Below, piece by piece: positions 35,694-47,173 of a stretch of 64,000 nucleotides of DNA. Position 1 is the stretch's first letter, and the number at the start of each line of letters is the position of its first letter. The notes below the pieces were generated by a model that saw only the letters and a list, made by a program, of their open reading frames with translations, searched no databases and was not told where the DNA came from. The stretch is from Hyphomicrobiales bacterium (GTDB lineage Bacteria; Pseudomonadota; Alphaproteobacteria; Rhizobiales; Rhizobiaceae). The stretch spans positions 248,001 to 312,000 of the forward strand of contig UCEZ01000007.1 of assembly GCA_900471525.1 (NCBI GenBank). Reading direction: 5' to 3'. The position numbers were made by a program, and so were the translations under genes.

Positions 35694-37346
35694 ATGGTCG
35701 CAACGACAGAAACCTTTGGCGATGGAGGCTCGATCGGCCTTCTCGATCGCGAGCGCATCATCGCCAGACCCGGCTTCAACCGCTGGCTGGTGCCACCGGC
35801 AGCGCTCGCCATTCATCTCTGCATCGGCATGGCCTATGGCTTCAGTGTCTTCTGGTTGCCGCTTTCCAAAGCGCTCGGCACCACCCCGGACAGCTGCACC
35901 AATCTCAATCTGGCCTCGGCGCTGTTCACCACCACCTGCAACTGGCGCGTCGCTGATCTCGGCTGGATCTATACGCTGTTCTTTGTCCTGCTCGGCTGTT
36001 CGGCCGCGATCTGGGGCGGCTGGCTTGAACGCGCCGGGCCACGCAAGGCCGGCTTCGTCTCCGCCTGCTGCTGGTGCGGCGGCATTCTGGTCGCCGCCAT
36101 TGGCGTGATGACCCATCAATTGTGGTTGATGTGGCTCGGTGCCGGCGTGATCGGCGGCGTCGGTCTCGGCCTCGGTTACATCTCGCCCGTTTCGACGCTG
36201 ATCAAATGGTTCCCCGACCGGCGCGGCATGGCGACCGGCATGGCGATCATGGGCTTCGGCGGCGGTGCGATGATCGGTGCGCCGCTGGCCAACCTGCTGA
36301 TGACCACGTTCCGCACCGACACCTCCGCCGGAGTCTGGCAGACCTTCGTTGTCATGGCAGCCATCTATTTCGTCTTCATGATGGGCGGCGCCTTCGGCTA
36401 CCGCATTCCGCCGGCCGGCTGGCGTCCGGAAGGCTGGACGGCGCCTGCCGCCAAGAGCACGATGATCACCACCAGGCATGTACATCTGCGTGACGCGCAC
36501 AAGACCCGGCAATTCTGGCTGATATGGGCCGTGCTCTGCCTCAACGTCTCGGCGGGCATCGGCGTCATCGGCATGGCCTCGCCGATGCTGCAGGAAATCT
36601 TTGCCGGTTCGCTGATCGGCCTGCCGGATGTCGCCTTTGCCGATCTCGACACGACGCAGAAGGCGTCGATCGCCGCGATCGCCGCCGGCTTTACCGGGCT
36701 TCTGTCGTTGTTCAACATCGGTGGACGCTTCTTCTGGGCATCGCTCTCCGACAAGATCGGCCGCAAGAACACCTACTTCTGCTTCTTCGTCCTCGGCATC
36801 GTGCTCTATGCCCTGGCACCGACGCTGGCCGGTCTCGGCAACAAGGCCCTGTTTGTTCTCGCCTTCGGCATCATCCTGTCGATGTATGGCGGCGGCTTCG
36901 CGACCATCCCGGCCTATCTCGCCGACATTTTCGGCACCCAGTTCGTCGGCGCCATCCATGGCCGGCTGCTGACCGCCTGGGCGACCGCCGGTATCGTCGG
37001 CCCCGTCGTGGTCAACTATATCCGCGAGGCACAGATTACGGCCGGCGTGGCACCCGGACCGGCGCTCTATACGGGCACGATGTACATTCTCGCCGGCATG
37101 CTGGCGCTCGGGCTGATCGCCAATGCCTTCGTCCGGCCGCTCTCGGAAAAGTGGTTCATGAGGGACGAGGAAGTGGCAGCGCTGCAGGCAAAAACGGCGG
37201 CCGCCAATGTGGGGCCGACAGGCTCCTTCGGCATCGGTACGGGCGGGCTCGACGGCAAGGCGCTCGTCGCCTGGGCGCTGGTCGGCATCCCGCTGCTGTG
37301 GGGTGTGTGGAATACGCTGAAGGCAAGCTTCGCCCTGTTTGGCTGA
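35694..37346 (+). CDS. OFA-family MFS transporter (oxalate/formate antiporter-like)
   Basis: 550 aa, about 12 membrane helices; longer than the ~420-residue OxlT type because of an extracytoplasmic loop after helix 1 (DSCTNLNLASALF) and other insertions. MFS motif A-like RRGMATGMAIMGFG after helix 4-5 and a second GRKNTY. OFA members exchange oxalate, formate, pyruvate or related acids. Ribosome site GGAGG is 9 bp from the ATG. Sits behind a -24/-12 promoter and a two-component system, and 5.5 kb from the formate dehydrogenase operon. Substrate not shown by sequence. A terminator follows. Confidence 0.85.
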   Translation: MVATTETFGDGGSIGLLDRERIIARPGFNRWLVPPAALAIHLCIGMAYGFSVFWLPLSKALGTTPDSCTNLNLASALFTTTCNWRVADLGWIYTLFFVLLGCSAAIWGGWLERAGPRKAGFVSACCWCGGILVAAIGVMTHQLWLMWLGAGVIGGVGLGLGYISPVSTLIKWFPDRRGMATGMAIMGFGGGAMIGAPLANLLMTTFRTDTSAGVWQTFVVMAAIYFVFMMGGAFGYRIPPAGWRPEGWTAPAAKSTMITTRHVHLRDAHKTRQFWLIWAVLCLNVSAGIGVIGMASPMLQEIFAGSLIGLPDVAFADLDTTQKASIAAIAAGFTGLLSLFNIGGRFFWASLSDKIGRKNTYFCFFVLGIVLYALAPTLAGLGNKALFVLAFGIILSMYGGGFATIPAYLADIFGTQFVGAIHGRLLTAWATAGIVGPVVVNYIREAQITAGVAPGPALYTGTMYILAGMLALGLIANAFVRPLSEKWFMRDEEVAALQAKTAAANVGPTGSFGIGTGGLDGKALVAWALVGIPLLWGVWNTLKASFALFG

Positions 37347-37371
37347 TTGAATACTTCCCAAGGTAGGAAGG

Positions 37372-37405
37372 CCGCATTCGTGCCCGTCACGATGCGGCTT
37401 TTCCT
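37372..37405 (+). terminator. Rho-independent terminator after the OFA gene
   Basis: GCCGCAT(t)CGTG / CACGATGCGGC stem with CCCGT loop followed by TTTTCCTTT, 25 bp after the transporter stop and just before the convergent Lrp gene end. Confidence 0.75.
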
Positions 37406-37414
37406 TTGCCCGGC

Positions 37415-37846
37415 TTAGCGACTGATCCGCGTCGACAGGATGATCGAAGACAGGGTCTTCTCGACGCCGTCAATCTCGCCGATCCGGTCGATGACCAGAT
37501 CCAGTTCGCTGATCGAGGATGCGGCAACGATGGCGATGAGGTCGAAACTGCCGCTGACCGAGTGCAGGGTCCGCACGTCCTCGATGGCATGCAGGTCCTG
37601 CGACACCCGCGCAAGCGCCTTGGGCGCAAGCGTGATCAGCACATGCGCCTTGACCAGCCCCTTCTCGAAGTCATCCGACAGCCGCACCCCATAGCCGGAA
37701 ATCACCCCGTCGCGCTCCAGACGCTCTATCTTCGCCTGCACGGTGGTGCGCGACAGGCCGAGCTTGCGCGCCAGCAGCGCTGTCGGCATGCGGGCGTTTT
37801 CGCTGAGAATCGCCAGAAGCTGTCTATCCTTGTCCACTAACGTCAT
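37415..37846 (-). CDS. Lrp/AsnC-family transcriptional regulator
   Basis: 143 aa from the ATG at 37846 (AAGGA 8 bp upstream). Earlier starts at 37855 and 37867 would run up to or into the operator. Helix-turn-helix at about 20-45 (MPTALLARKLGLSRTTVQAKIERL) and a RAM ligand-binding domain that usually senses an amino acid. Divergent from the saccharopine-dehydrogenase-like gene, with a perfect 9-bp inverted repeat between them, so this regulator likely controls that gene and itself. Confidence 0.9.
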   Translation of the reverse strand: MTLVDKDRQLLAILSENARMPTALLARKLGLSRTTVQAKIERLERDGVISGYGVRLSDDFEKGLVKAHVLITLAPKALARVSQDLHAIEDVRTLHSVSGSFDLIAIVAASSISELDLVIDRIGEIDGVEKTLSSIILSTRISR

Positions 37847-37865
37847 TATGCGCATCCTTGACGGC

Positions 37866-37892
37866 AATATGCCGATTATAGGACGGCATATT
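37866..37892. promoter_or_regulatory. Operator-like palindrome between lrp-type gene and sdh-like gene
   Basis: AATATGCCG (37866-37874) and CGGCATATT (37884-37892) are a perfect inverted repeat with a 9-bp spacer, 20 bp upstream of the regulator start and 78 bp upstream of the divergent gene. Its arm length and position suit an Lrp-family dimer site. Confidence 0.65.
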
Positions 37893-37969
37893 TATCATAT
37901 TAGCGCTTCATATCAACCATCAAAACACCGACACTGGCGACAGACAGATTCAAGTTTCGGGGGACCAAC

Positions 37970-39073
37970 ATGAAAAACATCGTCGTCATCGGAGCCGGCA
38001 ATATCGGCTCGACCATTGCCCGGCTTCTCGCCCATTCCGGAGATTATCAGGTAACACTCGCCGATCGCAGCGCCGAACAGCTCGCCCTGATTGAGAAGCA
38101 TAATGCCATCTCAGTTGCCGAAATCGATATCTCCGACGCTGGCGCCCTGGTTACCCTGCTCACCGGCAAGTTCGCTGTTCTGAGCGCAGCTCCCTTCCAC
38201 CTGACGATCGCCATTGCGGAAGCTGCCTCGAAGGCCGGCGTGCACTATCTCGACTTGACCGAAGACGTCGAATCCACCCGTCGCGTCAAGGCAATCGCCG
38301 AAACTGCGAACACGACGTTCATTCCGCAGTGCGGCCTTGCACCGGGCTTCATCTCGATCGTCGCCAATGATCTTGCCAGCCGCTTCGACACGCTCGACAG
38401 CGTGCGCATGCGCGTCGGCGCCCTGCCGCAGTATCCGTCCAACGCTCTCAACTACAACCTCACCTGGAGCACGGACGGCGTCATCAACGAATATATCGAG
38501 CCCTGCGAGGCAATCGTCGAAGGCCAACTGATCGAGGTTCCGGCGTTGGAAGAGCGCGAGGAGTTCTCCCTTGATGGCGTCACCTACGAGGCCTTCAACA
38601 CCTCCGGCGGTCTCGGTACGCTCTGCGAAACGCTGAAGGGCAAGGTCCGGACGCTGAACTACCGCACCATCCGTTACCCCGGCCATGCCGCGATCATGAA
38701 GGCGCTGCTGAACGACCTCGGCCTGCGCCATCGCCGTGAAGTGCTGAAGGATATCTTTGAAAACTCCCTGCCCTCGACCCTGCAGGACGTCGTCATCATC
38801 TTCGTCACGGTGTCGGGCCGCAAGGAAGGCCGCCTGGTGCAGGAAACCTATGCCAACAAGGTCTACAGCGCCGTCGTCGCCGGTCGCATGATGAGCGCCA
38901 TCCAGATCACCACGGCGACCAGCATCTGCGCCGTTCTCGACATGCTGGCCAACGGCGAGCTGCCGTCGAAGGGCTTCATCCGCCAGGAAGAAATCGGCCT
39001 CGGCGCCTTCCTCAAGAGCCGCTTCGGCCACTACTACGAACAGAAGGCCTACGCGGACAAAATGGCAAGCTGA
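37970..39073 (+). CDS. Saccharopine dehydrogenase-like NAD(P)-binding protein
   Basis: 367 aa. N-terminal Rossmann fold with VIGAGNIGSTIARLL (residues 5-19), then the C-terminal catalytic domain typical of saccharopine dehydrogenase/lysine 6-dehydrogenase-like enzymes (CGLAPGFISIVAND, TSGGLGTLCETL). It probably acts on lysine or a related amino acid or imine in the cytoplasm. The divergent Lrp-type gene supports amino-acid control. ATG follows GGGGGACCAAC. A strong terminator lies 31 bp after the stop. Exact substrate is inferred. Confidence 0.85.
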   Translation: MKNIVVIGAGNIGSTIARLLAHSGDYQVTLADRSAEQLALIEKHNAISVAEIDISDAGALVTLLTGKFAVLSAAPFHLTIAIAEAASKAGVHYLDLTEDVESTRRVKAIAETANTTFIPQCGLAPGFISIVANDLASRFDTLDSVRMRVGALPQYPSNALNYNLTWSTDGVINEYIEPCEAIVEGQLIEVPALEEREEFSLDGVTYEAFNTSGGLGTLCETLKGKVRTLNYRTIRYPGHAAIMKALLNDLGLRHRREVLKDIFENSLPSTLQDVVIIFVTVSGRKEGRLVQETYANKVYSAVVAGRMMSAIQITTATSICAVLDMLANGELPSKGFIRQEEIGLGAFLKSRFGHYYEQKAYADKMAS

Positions 39074-39104
39074 CCTGCGGGGACAAGAAGACCATGCACC
39101 GCGA

Positions 39105-39136
39105 CGCCCGGGATTGAAAAATCCCGGGCGTTTTGT
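39105..39136 (+). terminator. Rho-independent terminator after the sdh-like gene
   Basis: CGCCCGGGAT / ATCCCGGGCG perfect 10-bp stem, TGAAAA loop, then TTTTGT. Confidence 0.92.
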
Positions 39137-39140
39137 TGTT

Positions 39141-39428
39141 TCAACCGTTAACGGCAAACCCGATGGCGACGATGTTGACCACCGCGCAAATTGTGAAAAT
39201 GAAACATGCGACGAGAAGCAGGCGAATATGCAGCCTTCCCAAGCGACTGGTCATATATCCGTATACCGCTTCATCGAGCCATCGGCGGTCGGGATCTCCA
39301 ACGGAAAAGGCCCGTTTTCTGAATTGGCTTAAACTCGGGGCCAGAAAAGCATAGACGAACAGCGGCGGCACGAAGAGCCCCAGAACGATAGCCATTCCCA
39401 CAAGCGCATAACCAGTTATCGGCAACAT
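39141..39428 (-). CDS. Small two-helix membrane protein
   Basis: 95 aa. Hydrophobic segments at about 3-30 (YALVGMAIVLGLFVPPLFVY) and 66-92 (RLLLVACFIFTICAVVNIVA) flank a charged loop (FRKRAFSVGDPDRRW). No family recognised. Ends next to the terminator of the convergent sdh-like gene. The start follows CAGGTCATCTC, only a moderate ribosome site. Confidence 0.55.
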   Translation of the reverse strand: MLPITGYALVGMAIVLGLFVPPLFVYAFLAPSLSQFRKRAFSVGDPDRRWLDEAVYGYMTSRLGRLHIRLLLVACFIFTICAVVNIVAIGFAVNG

Positions 39429-39548
39429 GAGATGACCTGAAACGGTAATGAGATTTCATTTCAGTACGACAGGCGGCTTATCTCCAAAGGTACTCTGCAT
39501 ATCCGTCGTACTCAATGTACCTCTCATCACCGGTCGTCAAAAGGAAAA

Positions 39549-40976
39549 CTACGTCCGCCCGAACTCGTCATCCAGCCGGATGATATCGTCGTCCTCGAGA
39601 TACGACCCCGTCTGCACCTCGATCAGCTCCAGCGCGATCTTGCCGGGATTGGTCAGCCGGTGAACGACGCCCTGCGGGATATAGACCGACTCGTTCTCGT
39701 GCAGCAGCCGGGTCTCGCCGCCGATGGTGATTTCCGCCGTGCCGCGCACGACGATCCAGTGTTCCGAACGGTGATGATGCTTCTGCAGCGAAATCTTGCG
39801 CCCGGGCGTAACACGCAGCCGCTTCACCTCGAAGCGCTCGCCGCTCAGCACCGATGCGACCGCGCCCCAGGGGCGATAGGAGGTCGGATGGTTTTCCGTC
39901 AGGCCCCTGGTCTTGGCCGAGAGCGCCAGCTGCTTGACGATCTGCCCGACATTCTGGCTGTCCTCCATCCGGCCGATATAAACAGCATCCTCGCTGGCGA
40001 TGACCGCGACATCATCCAGCCCCTGGACGGCAACGTGGATATCACGAGACAGGACGAGAGAATTTCGCGTGTCGTTGACGGTCGCCTTCTGGCCGACGAC
40101 GTTTCCCGCCTCGTCCTTCTCGCCGATCGCCCAGACCGAATCCCAGCTGCCGAGGTCCGACCAGCTGAAGGATGACGGCACCACCGCGGCATGCGGCGTG
40201 TTTTCGAACACCGCATAGTCGACCGAGATATTCGGTGCCTGCGAGAAGGTCGCCTCATCCAGGCGATCGAAATCGAGGTCGCGCTTGGCGCCCTGGATGG
40301 CGCGCTGGGCTGCGTCGTACACCGCCGGCGCATACCGGAGGATCTCCGCCAGGAACTGTCCGACCGGCAGCATGAACATGCCGGAATTCCACAGATAGCG
40401 GCCGCTCGCCAGAAGCTCCTCGGCACGTTCCCGATCTGGCTTCTCGACGAAGCGGGCAACCGTCTTTGCACCCGTCGCAAGATCGTCGCCCGTCTCGATA
40501 TAGCCGTAGCCCGTGGCCGGTTCCGTCGGTCTGATACCGAACGTCACCAGTTTGCCGGCCTTGGCAGTATCCCGGGCGATCTGGATGCAGTCGAAATAGT
40601 GTTCACCGGCATCGATCTCATGATCGGAGGCGAGCACCTGCATGATCGCCTCGTCGCCATATTCACGCAGCACGACGAAGGCCGCCGCGGCAAGCGCCGG
40701 CGCCGTGTTGCGGGCAATCGGCTCCAGAAGGATGCTCGACAACGGCGCTTCCAGTGCGCGGGCCTGCTCGGCAACGATGAAACGGAATTCGGCATTGGTG
40801 ACGACGACCGCCGGAGTATACCGGTCCTGGTCCGAAACTCGCTGCAATGTCTTCTGGAACAGCGAATGATCGCCGAGAAACTGGAGAAACTGCTTGGGTG
40901 CCGCCGAGCGCGACAGCGGCCACAGCCGCGTTCCCTTGCCACCGGCCATGATGACCGGCACGATCTTGGAAGACAT
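39549..40976 (-). CDS. manC: Mannose-1-phosphate guanylyltransferase / mannose-6-phosphate isomerase
   Basis: 475 aa from the ATG at 40976, with GAGG 7 bp upstream; the 10 earlier residues of the longer frame look spurious. N-terminal GDP-mannose pyrophosphorylase with VIMAGGKGTRLWPLSR and VEKP; C-terminal cupin-type isomerase with LQKHHHRSEHWIVVRG. It makes mannose-1-phosphate into GDP-mannose (and interconverts mannose-6-phosphate) for surface polysaccharides. It stands alone here. Confidence 0.95.
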   Translation of the reverse strand: MSSKIVPVIMAGGKGTRLWPLSRSAAPKQFLQFLGDHSLFQKTLQRVSDQDRYTPAVVVTNAEFRFIVAEQARALEAPLSSILLEPIARNTAPALAAAAFVVLREYGDEAIMQVLASDHEIDAGEHYFDCIQIARDTAKAGKLVTFGIRPTEPATGYGYIETGDDLATGAKTVARFVEKPDRERAEELLASGRYLWNSGMFMLPVGQFLAEILRYAPAVYDAAQRAIQGAKRDLDFDRLDEATFSQAPNISVDYAVFENTPHAAVVPSSFSWSDLGSWDSVWAIGEKDEAGNVVGQKATVNDTRNSLVLSRDIHVAVQGLDDVAVIASEDAVYIGRMEDSQNVGQIVKQLALSAKTRGLTENHPTSYRPWGAVASVLSGERFEVKRLRVTPGRKISLQKHHHRSEHWIVVRGTAEITIGGETRLLHENESVYIPQGVVHRLTNPGKIALELIEVQTGSYLEDDDIIRLDDEFGRT

Positions 40977-41186
40977 GCGCATCCTCTTGTTTCTTGTCGG
41001 ACCCATGGCCCTGAATTCTCAAAAACATCTGCGACCAGCGCAGCCTAACGGAAAACGACAATCTGTGTAAAATTGTTTCGCAGTTGCGAGAATTTATAAA
41101 ATCAAAGTCTTAACACGGTAATGACCATGCAGCGCAGGCTCCACCGGCTGGAGAGACTGTAGAACATCCGGAAATGCAGGCAATAA

Positions 41187-41206
41187 AAAACCCCGCCGAA
41201 GCGGGG
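41187..41206 (-). terminator. Rho-independent terminator of the atp operon
   Basis: On the minus strand CCCCGC-TTCG-GCGGGG followed by TTTTTT, 23 bp beyond the atpC stop. Confidence 0.95.
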
Positions 41207-41228
41207 TTGGAAAGTCACTGGGCAGCTA

Positions 41229-41636
41229 TCAGAACGCTACGAGGATACCGTTCAACTGGGTAAGCTCAGCCAGGAAAGTCTCGACCCGAGTACGATGTTC
41301 GTCACTATGCGCGCCGTCCTCAAGCTCGGCCTTCGCCGCCTCGATACGCTTTTCGATAGCGGCGTGATCTACCTCCTCCGCCCGAACGGCAGATTCGGCA
41401 AGCAGTGTGCAGCCCGTTGGCAGGATATCGGCAAAACCGCCAAACACGACATAGCGCGAGACCTTGCCGTCGGCGGCCTTGACCGTCACAACACCCGGCT
41501 TGATCGTCGTCATCGTCGGGGCGTGGTTGGCCATGACGGTCATTTCGCCTTCCGATGCCGGAATGACGACTTCGGTCACGCGCTCGGACAGCAGAAGGCG
41601 CTCCGGAGAGACGAGTTCGAAATTGAAATCAGCCAT
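41229..41636 (-). CDS. atpC: ATP synthase F1 epsilon subunit
   Basis: 135 aa from the ATG at 41636 (MADFNFELVSPERLLL); an in-frame ATG two codons earlier is also possible. N-terminal beta-sandwich with the characteristic GEMTVMANHAPTM and a C-terminal helical hairpin. Rotates with gamma and regulates ATP hydrolysis. Last gene of atpHAGDC, 130 bp after atpD. Confidence 0.97.
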   Translation of the reverse strand: MADFNFELVSPERLLLSERVTEVVIPASEGEMTVMANHAPTMTTIKPGVVTVKAADGKVSRYVVFGGFADILPTGCTLLAESAVRAEEVDHAAIEKRIEAAKAELEDGAHSDEHRTRVETFLAELTQLNGILVAF

Positions 41637-41766
41637 GATCATTCGCTTCTTTTGGAGCTACCGGCTCAGACCCGCCGGCAGAGAATTCCGTTCGGCGCGG
41701 CCGGACTTGCCAGTCGCAGCGATTGACGATCGGGGCGCGCCATTCGGGCACCCCGATCGAAATTCA

Positions 41767-43320
<1,554 letters not shown>

Positions 43321-44205
43321 TTAGAGCGCTTCCGCGCCCGAAATGATTTCAATGAGTTCCTTGGTGATCTGAGCCTGACGCTGACGGTTGTAGGAGAGCG
43401 TCAGCTTGTTGATCATTTCACCGGCATTGCGCGTGGCGTTGTCCATCGCGCTCATCTTGGCACCCATTTCACCGGCAACATTTTCGAGCAGAGCCCGGAA
43501 AACCTGCACCGAAATGTTGCGCGGGATGAGATCGCTGAGGATCTCGCCCGCATCTGGCTCGTATTCGTAGATCGCAGCAGCGCCTGCCTCAGTCGATACC
43601 GCCTCTGCCGGAGCAGCAGCCGGGATCAGTTGAAGTGCAGTCGGGACCTGCGAGATGACCGACTTGAATTCCGAATAAAACAGCGTGCAGACATCGAACT
43701 CGTCCTTTTCGAACAGGCCGATGATCTTCTTGCCGATCTGGTCGGCGTTTTCGAAGCCGATCTTCTTGACTTCACGCAGGTCGACGCGCTCGATGATCAG
43801 CGAGGCGAATTCGCGACGCAGGATATCGAAGCCCTTCTTGCCGACGCAGATGATCTTCACCGTCTTGCCATCAGCCAGGAGCTTGCGCAAATGGTCGCGG
43901 GCAAAGCGGGCGATCTGGCTGTTGAAACCGCCGCAAAGGCCGCGTTCCGCCGTGCAGACCACGAGCAGATGCGTCTGGTCGCGGCCGGTGCCGGTCATCA
44001 GGCCCGGCGCGCTGCCGTCCGAACCTACAGCCTGGGCGATGTTCGACAGAACGACGCTCATGCGCTGCGAGTACGGGCGAGCCGCCTCGGCCGCCTCCTG
44101 GGCACGCCGAAGCTTCGCCGCGGCGACCATTTTCATCGCCTTGGTGATCTTCTGCGTCGCCTTGACGGAGGCGATCCTGTTTTTCAGATCCTTAAGTGAA
44201 GGCAT
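43321..44205 (-). CDS. atpG: ATP synthase F1 gamma subunit
   Basis: 294 aa central stalk. N-terminal [21 protein letters not shown] and C-terminal [12 protein letters not shown].. [16 protein letters not shown] helices are diagnostic. A mid-protein Ala/Glu-rich segment ([16 protein letters not shown]) is present. 24 bp before atpD. Confidence 0.97.
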   Translation of the reverse strand: MPSLKDLKNRIASVKATQKITKAMKMVAAAKLRRAQEAAEAARPYSQRMSVVLSNIAQAVGSDGSAPGLMTGTGRDQTHLLVVCTAERGLCGGFNSQIARFARDHLRKLLADGKTVKIICVGKKGFDILRREFASLIIERVDLREVKKIGFENADQIGKKIIGLFEKDEFDVCTLFYSEFKSVISQVPTALQLIPAAAPAEAVSTEAGAAAIYEYEPDAGEILSDLIPRNISVQVFRALLENVAGEMGAKMSAMDNATRNAGEMINKLTLSYNRQRQAQITKELIEIISGAEAL

Positions 44206-44232
44206 CCGTTATCCGTCCTAAATGGAACCCGA

Positions 44233-45762
44233 TCAGGCGAAGGATTTCGCAAACGTGTCGATGGCAGACTTGAGCTTGCCCTTGACGTCGTCGCTGATTG
44301 CCTTGTCCTTGCGGATAGCTTCAAGAATGTCCTTGCCTTCGGACCGCATGTACGACAGCAGACCCTGCTCGAACGCGCCAACCTTGTTGACGGCGATCTT
44401 GTCGAGGTAGCCGTTGACGCCGGCGAAGATGACCGCGACCTGTTCTTCCGTCTTCAACGGCGAGAACTGCGGCTGCTTCAGGAGTTCCGTCAGGCGGGCG
44501 CCGCGGTTCAGGAGGCGCTGCGTCGCAGCGTCAAGGTCCGAACCGAACTGGGCGAAGGCGGCCATTTCGCGATACTGGGCGAGTTCGCCCTTGATCGAGC
44601 CGGCAACCTGCTTCATCGCCTTGATCTGAGCGGCCGAACCGACGCGGGAAACCGACAGACCGACGTTCACGGCCGGGCGGATACCCTGGTAGAACAGATC
44701 CGTTTCAAGGAAGATCTGGCCGTCGGTGATCGAGATCACGTTGGTCGGAATGAACGCCGAAACGTCGTTGCCTTGGGTTTCGATGACCGGCAGAGCCGTC
44801 AGCGAACCGGCGCCCTTTTCGTCCGACAGCTTTGCTGCGCGCTCGAGAAGGCGGGAATGCAGGTAGAAAACGTCGCCGGGATAAGCTTCGCGGCCCGGAG
44901 GACGGCGCAGAAGCAGCGACATCTGACGGTAGGCGACGGCCTGCTTGGAAAGGTCGTCATAGCCGATCAGCGCGTGCATGCCGTTATCGCGGAAGTATTC
45001 GCCCATGGCGGCGCCGGCGAACGGTGCAAGGTACTGCATCGGAGCCGGATCGGAAGCCGTCGCAGCAATGATGATCGAGTATTTCAGCGCGCCGCGCTCT
45101 TCGAGCACCTTGACGAACTGGGCAACCGTCGAACGCTTCTGGCCGATAGCGACATAAACGCAATACAGCTTTTCAGCTTCCGGGCCATTGTCGTGAATGG
45201 CCTTCTGGTTGAGGATCGTGTCGAGAATGATGGCGGTCTTGCCGGTCTGGCGGTCACCGATGACCAGTTCGCGCTGGCCGCGGCCAACCGGGATCAGCGC
45301 GTCGATAGCCTTGAGGCCGGTCGACATCGGCTCATGAACCGACTTGCGCGGGATGATGCCCGGAGCCTTGACGTCGACGCGCGAGCGCTGCTTGGCATTG
45401 ATCGGACCCTTGCCGTCGATCGGGTTGCCGAGCGCGTCGACAACGCGGCCGAGCAGCTCCGGACCAACCGGAACGTCGACGATGGCGCCGGTCCGCTTGA
45501 CTGTGTCGCCTTCCTTGATGCCGCGGTCGGCACCGAAGATAACCACACCGACGTTGTCGGCTTCAAGGTTCAGTGCCATGCCGCGAATTCCGCCTGGGAA
45601 TTCAACCATCTCGCCAGCCTGGACATTGTCCAGACCGTAGACGCGGGCAATACCGTCACCGACGGAAAGCACCTGACCGACTTCGGAGACTTCTGCCTCC
45701 TGGCCGAAATTTTTGATTTGATCTTTGAGTATTGCGGAAATTTCCGCGGCGCGGATATCCAT
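44233..45762 (-). CDS. atpA: ATP synthase F1 alpha subunit
   Basis: 509 aa, Walker [10 protein letters not shown], and the alpha-type sequence [17 protein letters not shown]. Non-catalytic nucleotide-binding subunit of F1. One-base overlap with the atpH stop (TGATG), 27 bp before atpG. Confidence 0.98.
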   Translation of the reverse strand: MDIRAAEISAILKDQIKNFGQEAEVSEVGQVLSVGDGIARVYGLDNVQAGEMVEFPGGIRGMALNLEADNVGVVIFGADRGIKEGDTVKRTGAIVDVPVGPELLGRVVDALGNPIDGKGPINAKQRSRVDVKAPGIIPRKSVHEPMSTGLKAIDALIPVGRGQRELVIGDRQTGKTAIILDTILNQKAIHDNGPEAEKLYCVYVAIGQKRSTVAQFVKVLEERGALKYSIIIAATASDPAPMQYLAPFAGAAMGEYFRDNGMHALIGYDDLSKQAVAYRQMSLLLRRPPGREAYPGDVFYLHSRLLERAAKLSDEKGAGSLTALPVIETQGNDVSAFIPTNVISITDGQIFLETDLFYQGIRPAVNVGLSVSRVGSAAQIKAMKQVAGSIKGELAQYREMAAFAQFGSDLDAATQRLLNRGARLTELLKQPQFSPLKTEEQVAVIFAGVNGYLDKIAVNKVGAFEQGLLSYMRSEGKDILEAIRKDKAISDDVKGKLKSAIDTFAKSFA

Positions 45763-46328
45763 CAGCCGACCTCTTTCAGTGCAAGCTTAAGGCTAGAAAG
45801 CTTTGTGCGAAGGGAAGTGTCAATCTGGCGGGACCCGACCTTGACGATCAGACCACCGAGAATAGAGGGTTCAACCGTGACGTTGAGCGTCACGTCTTTG
45901 CCGGTGACGCCCTTGAGCGCCGCCTTCAATTCAGTTTGCTGCGCTGCCGTCAGCGCATGAGCCGAAGTCACTTCAGCAGAAACTTCGCCACGATGACGGG
46001 CGGCGGTTTCGCGATAGGACTTGATGATGCCGGGAACCGCGAACAGGCGGCGATTGCGTGCAACGACCTTCAGGAAATTGCCGACCAAACCCGTAATTCC
46101 GGCCTTCGCGATGATCGCGGAAATGGCCTTGAACTGGTCGTCGGCAGAAAAGATCGGGCTGACGATAAGGCGCTTCAGATCGGCGCTCTCATTGATCAGC
46201 GACTGGAACTTGTCCAGATCCGCCCCTACGCTCTCCACCGATCCCGCTTCGAGCGCGAGATCGAAAAGCGAAGACGCGTACCTTTCTGCAACACCGGAAA
46301 TAAGCTGGGATGTGTCTGCCACGGGCAC
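45762..46328 (-). CDS. atpH: ATP synthase F1 delta subunit
   Basis: 188 aa, OSCP/delta family, linking F1 to the peripheral stalk. C-terminal [20 protein letters not shown] is typical. First gene of the operon, so its promoter must lie in the 263-bp region 46329-46591, where no clear -35/-10 pair or binding site stands out. The F0 genes are not in this window, the usual alphaproteobacterial split. Confidence 0.96.
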   Translation of the reverse strand: MPVADTSQLISGVAERYASSLFDLALEAGSVESVGADLDKFQSLINESADLKRLIVSPIFSADDQFKAISAIIAKAGITGLVGNFLKVVARNRRLFAVPGIIKSYRETAARHRGEVSAEVTSAHALTAAQQTELKAALKGVTGKDVTLNVTVEPSILGGLIVKVGSRQIDTSLRTKLSSLKLALKEVG

Positions 46329-46591
46329 AAGCTTCTCTTATTTTAATCCAAGGGCGATGTCTGCGGAGAACCGTAAACCCAACATCTTGAATTTGTTGCT
46401 ATATTTTAAAGGATGCACAAGCCGGGCGGCTTGTTTCCCCCACAAGTCGCGGTTCGTCTAGCATAGGATATCTGGACTCGCAACACGCGAACAGCACGAA
46501 TGCGCATAGTTCGGCCCGGTTTGGCCAAATTTTGACAAAAATGGGGTATGAGCTGACGAGGTCCACACTGTATGAACCGCCTAAACCAGAT

Positions 46592-46978
46592 TCAGACGAA
46601 GCCGAAAACGTAAGCCAAGGGTAAGGCAGAAAGCACGATCTGAACAATCAGGTACAGCCAGTTCACCACCGTACTGCCGCCGTCCGAAAGCATTGAAAGG
46701 ATGCGGCCGAAGGCAGCCAGCGCAAAGGCGGCGCCGAGCGCCAGATAAACCATCGGCTGAGCCAGTAGCAGGGCCGCTATTCCCAGACCGAGATGAAAAC
46801 CACCCATCGTCGAGCGCGCTTCGGCATAACCGCCGCGCCGGCCCTCCCGGATGCCGATACCTAGCGCACGAAAAGCGATGCCCGGCGCAAACAGGAAGAC
46901 AAGCCCGATTAGCGAGGTGACTACGGCTGCACAAAACGCCAGGAATTCCCCCGTGTCCGTCGGAATGTAGAACTCCAT
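46592..46978 (-). CDS. DUF4345-like integral membrane protein
   Basis: 128 aa with about four hydrophobic helices (14-36, 62-78, 80-97, 104-126). The glycine-rich ARSTMGGFHLGLG segment fits the DUF4345 family. Function unknown. Same strand as atpHAGDC, upstream of it; own promoter likely. Located between priA and atpH, a common rhizobial neighbourhood. Confidence 0.7.
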   Translation of the reverse strand: MEFYIPTDTGEFLAFCAAVVTSLIGLVFLFAPGIAFRALGIGIREGRRGGYAEARSTMGGFHLGLGIAALLLAQPMVYLALGAAFALAAFGRILSMLSDGGSTVVNWLYLIVQIVLSALPLAYVFGFV

Positions 46979-47113
46979 CTTGCCCTCTTGAATGCCAAGC
47001 TATTGCTGCAACGAGGCAGCATTAACCCAGCGCAGCAAAAAAGGGAATCGGGTGACGGCGGTAATCTGGCGCGAGATTGAGGATCGCCATGGAAACAATT
47101 GAATGCGGTGATC

Positions 47114-47155
47114 CGCCCTCATCCTCTTCCCGCGAGCAGAGAGAGGGTGAGGGGC
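47114..47155. repeat. Degenerate rhizobial palindromic repeat
   Basis: CCCTCATCCTCTTCCC paired loosely with AGAGAGGGTGAGGG in the 195-bp gap between priA and the DUF4345 gene. It resembles one half of the repeat units at 28.9-29.1 kb. Confidence 0.4.
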
Positions 47156-47173
47156 AAAGTTGCACATTGTCTC

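Noticed and set aside
35511..37361. 616-codon minus-strand open frame
   Set aside because: Antisense shadow of the OFA transporter, and it would run through the sigma-54 promoter.
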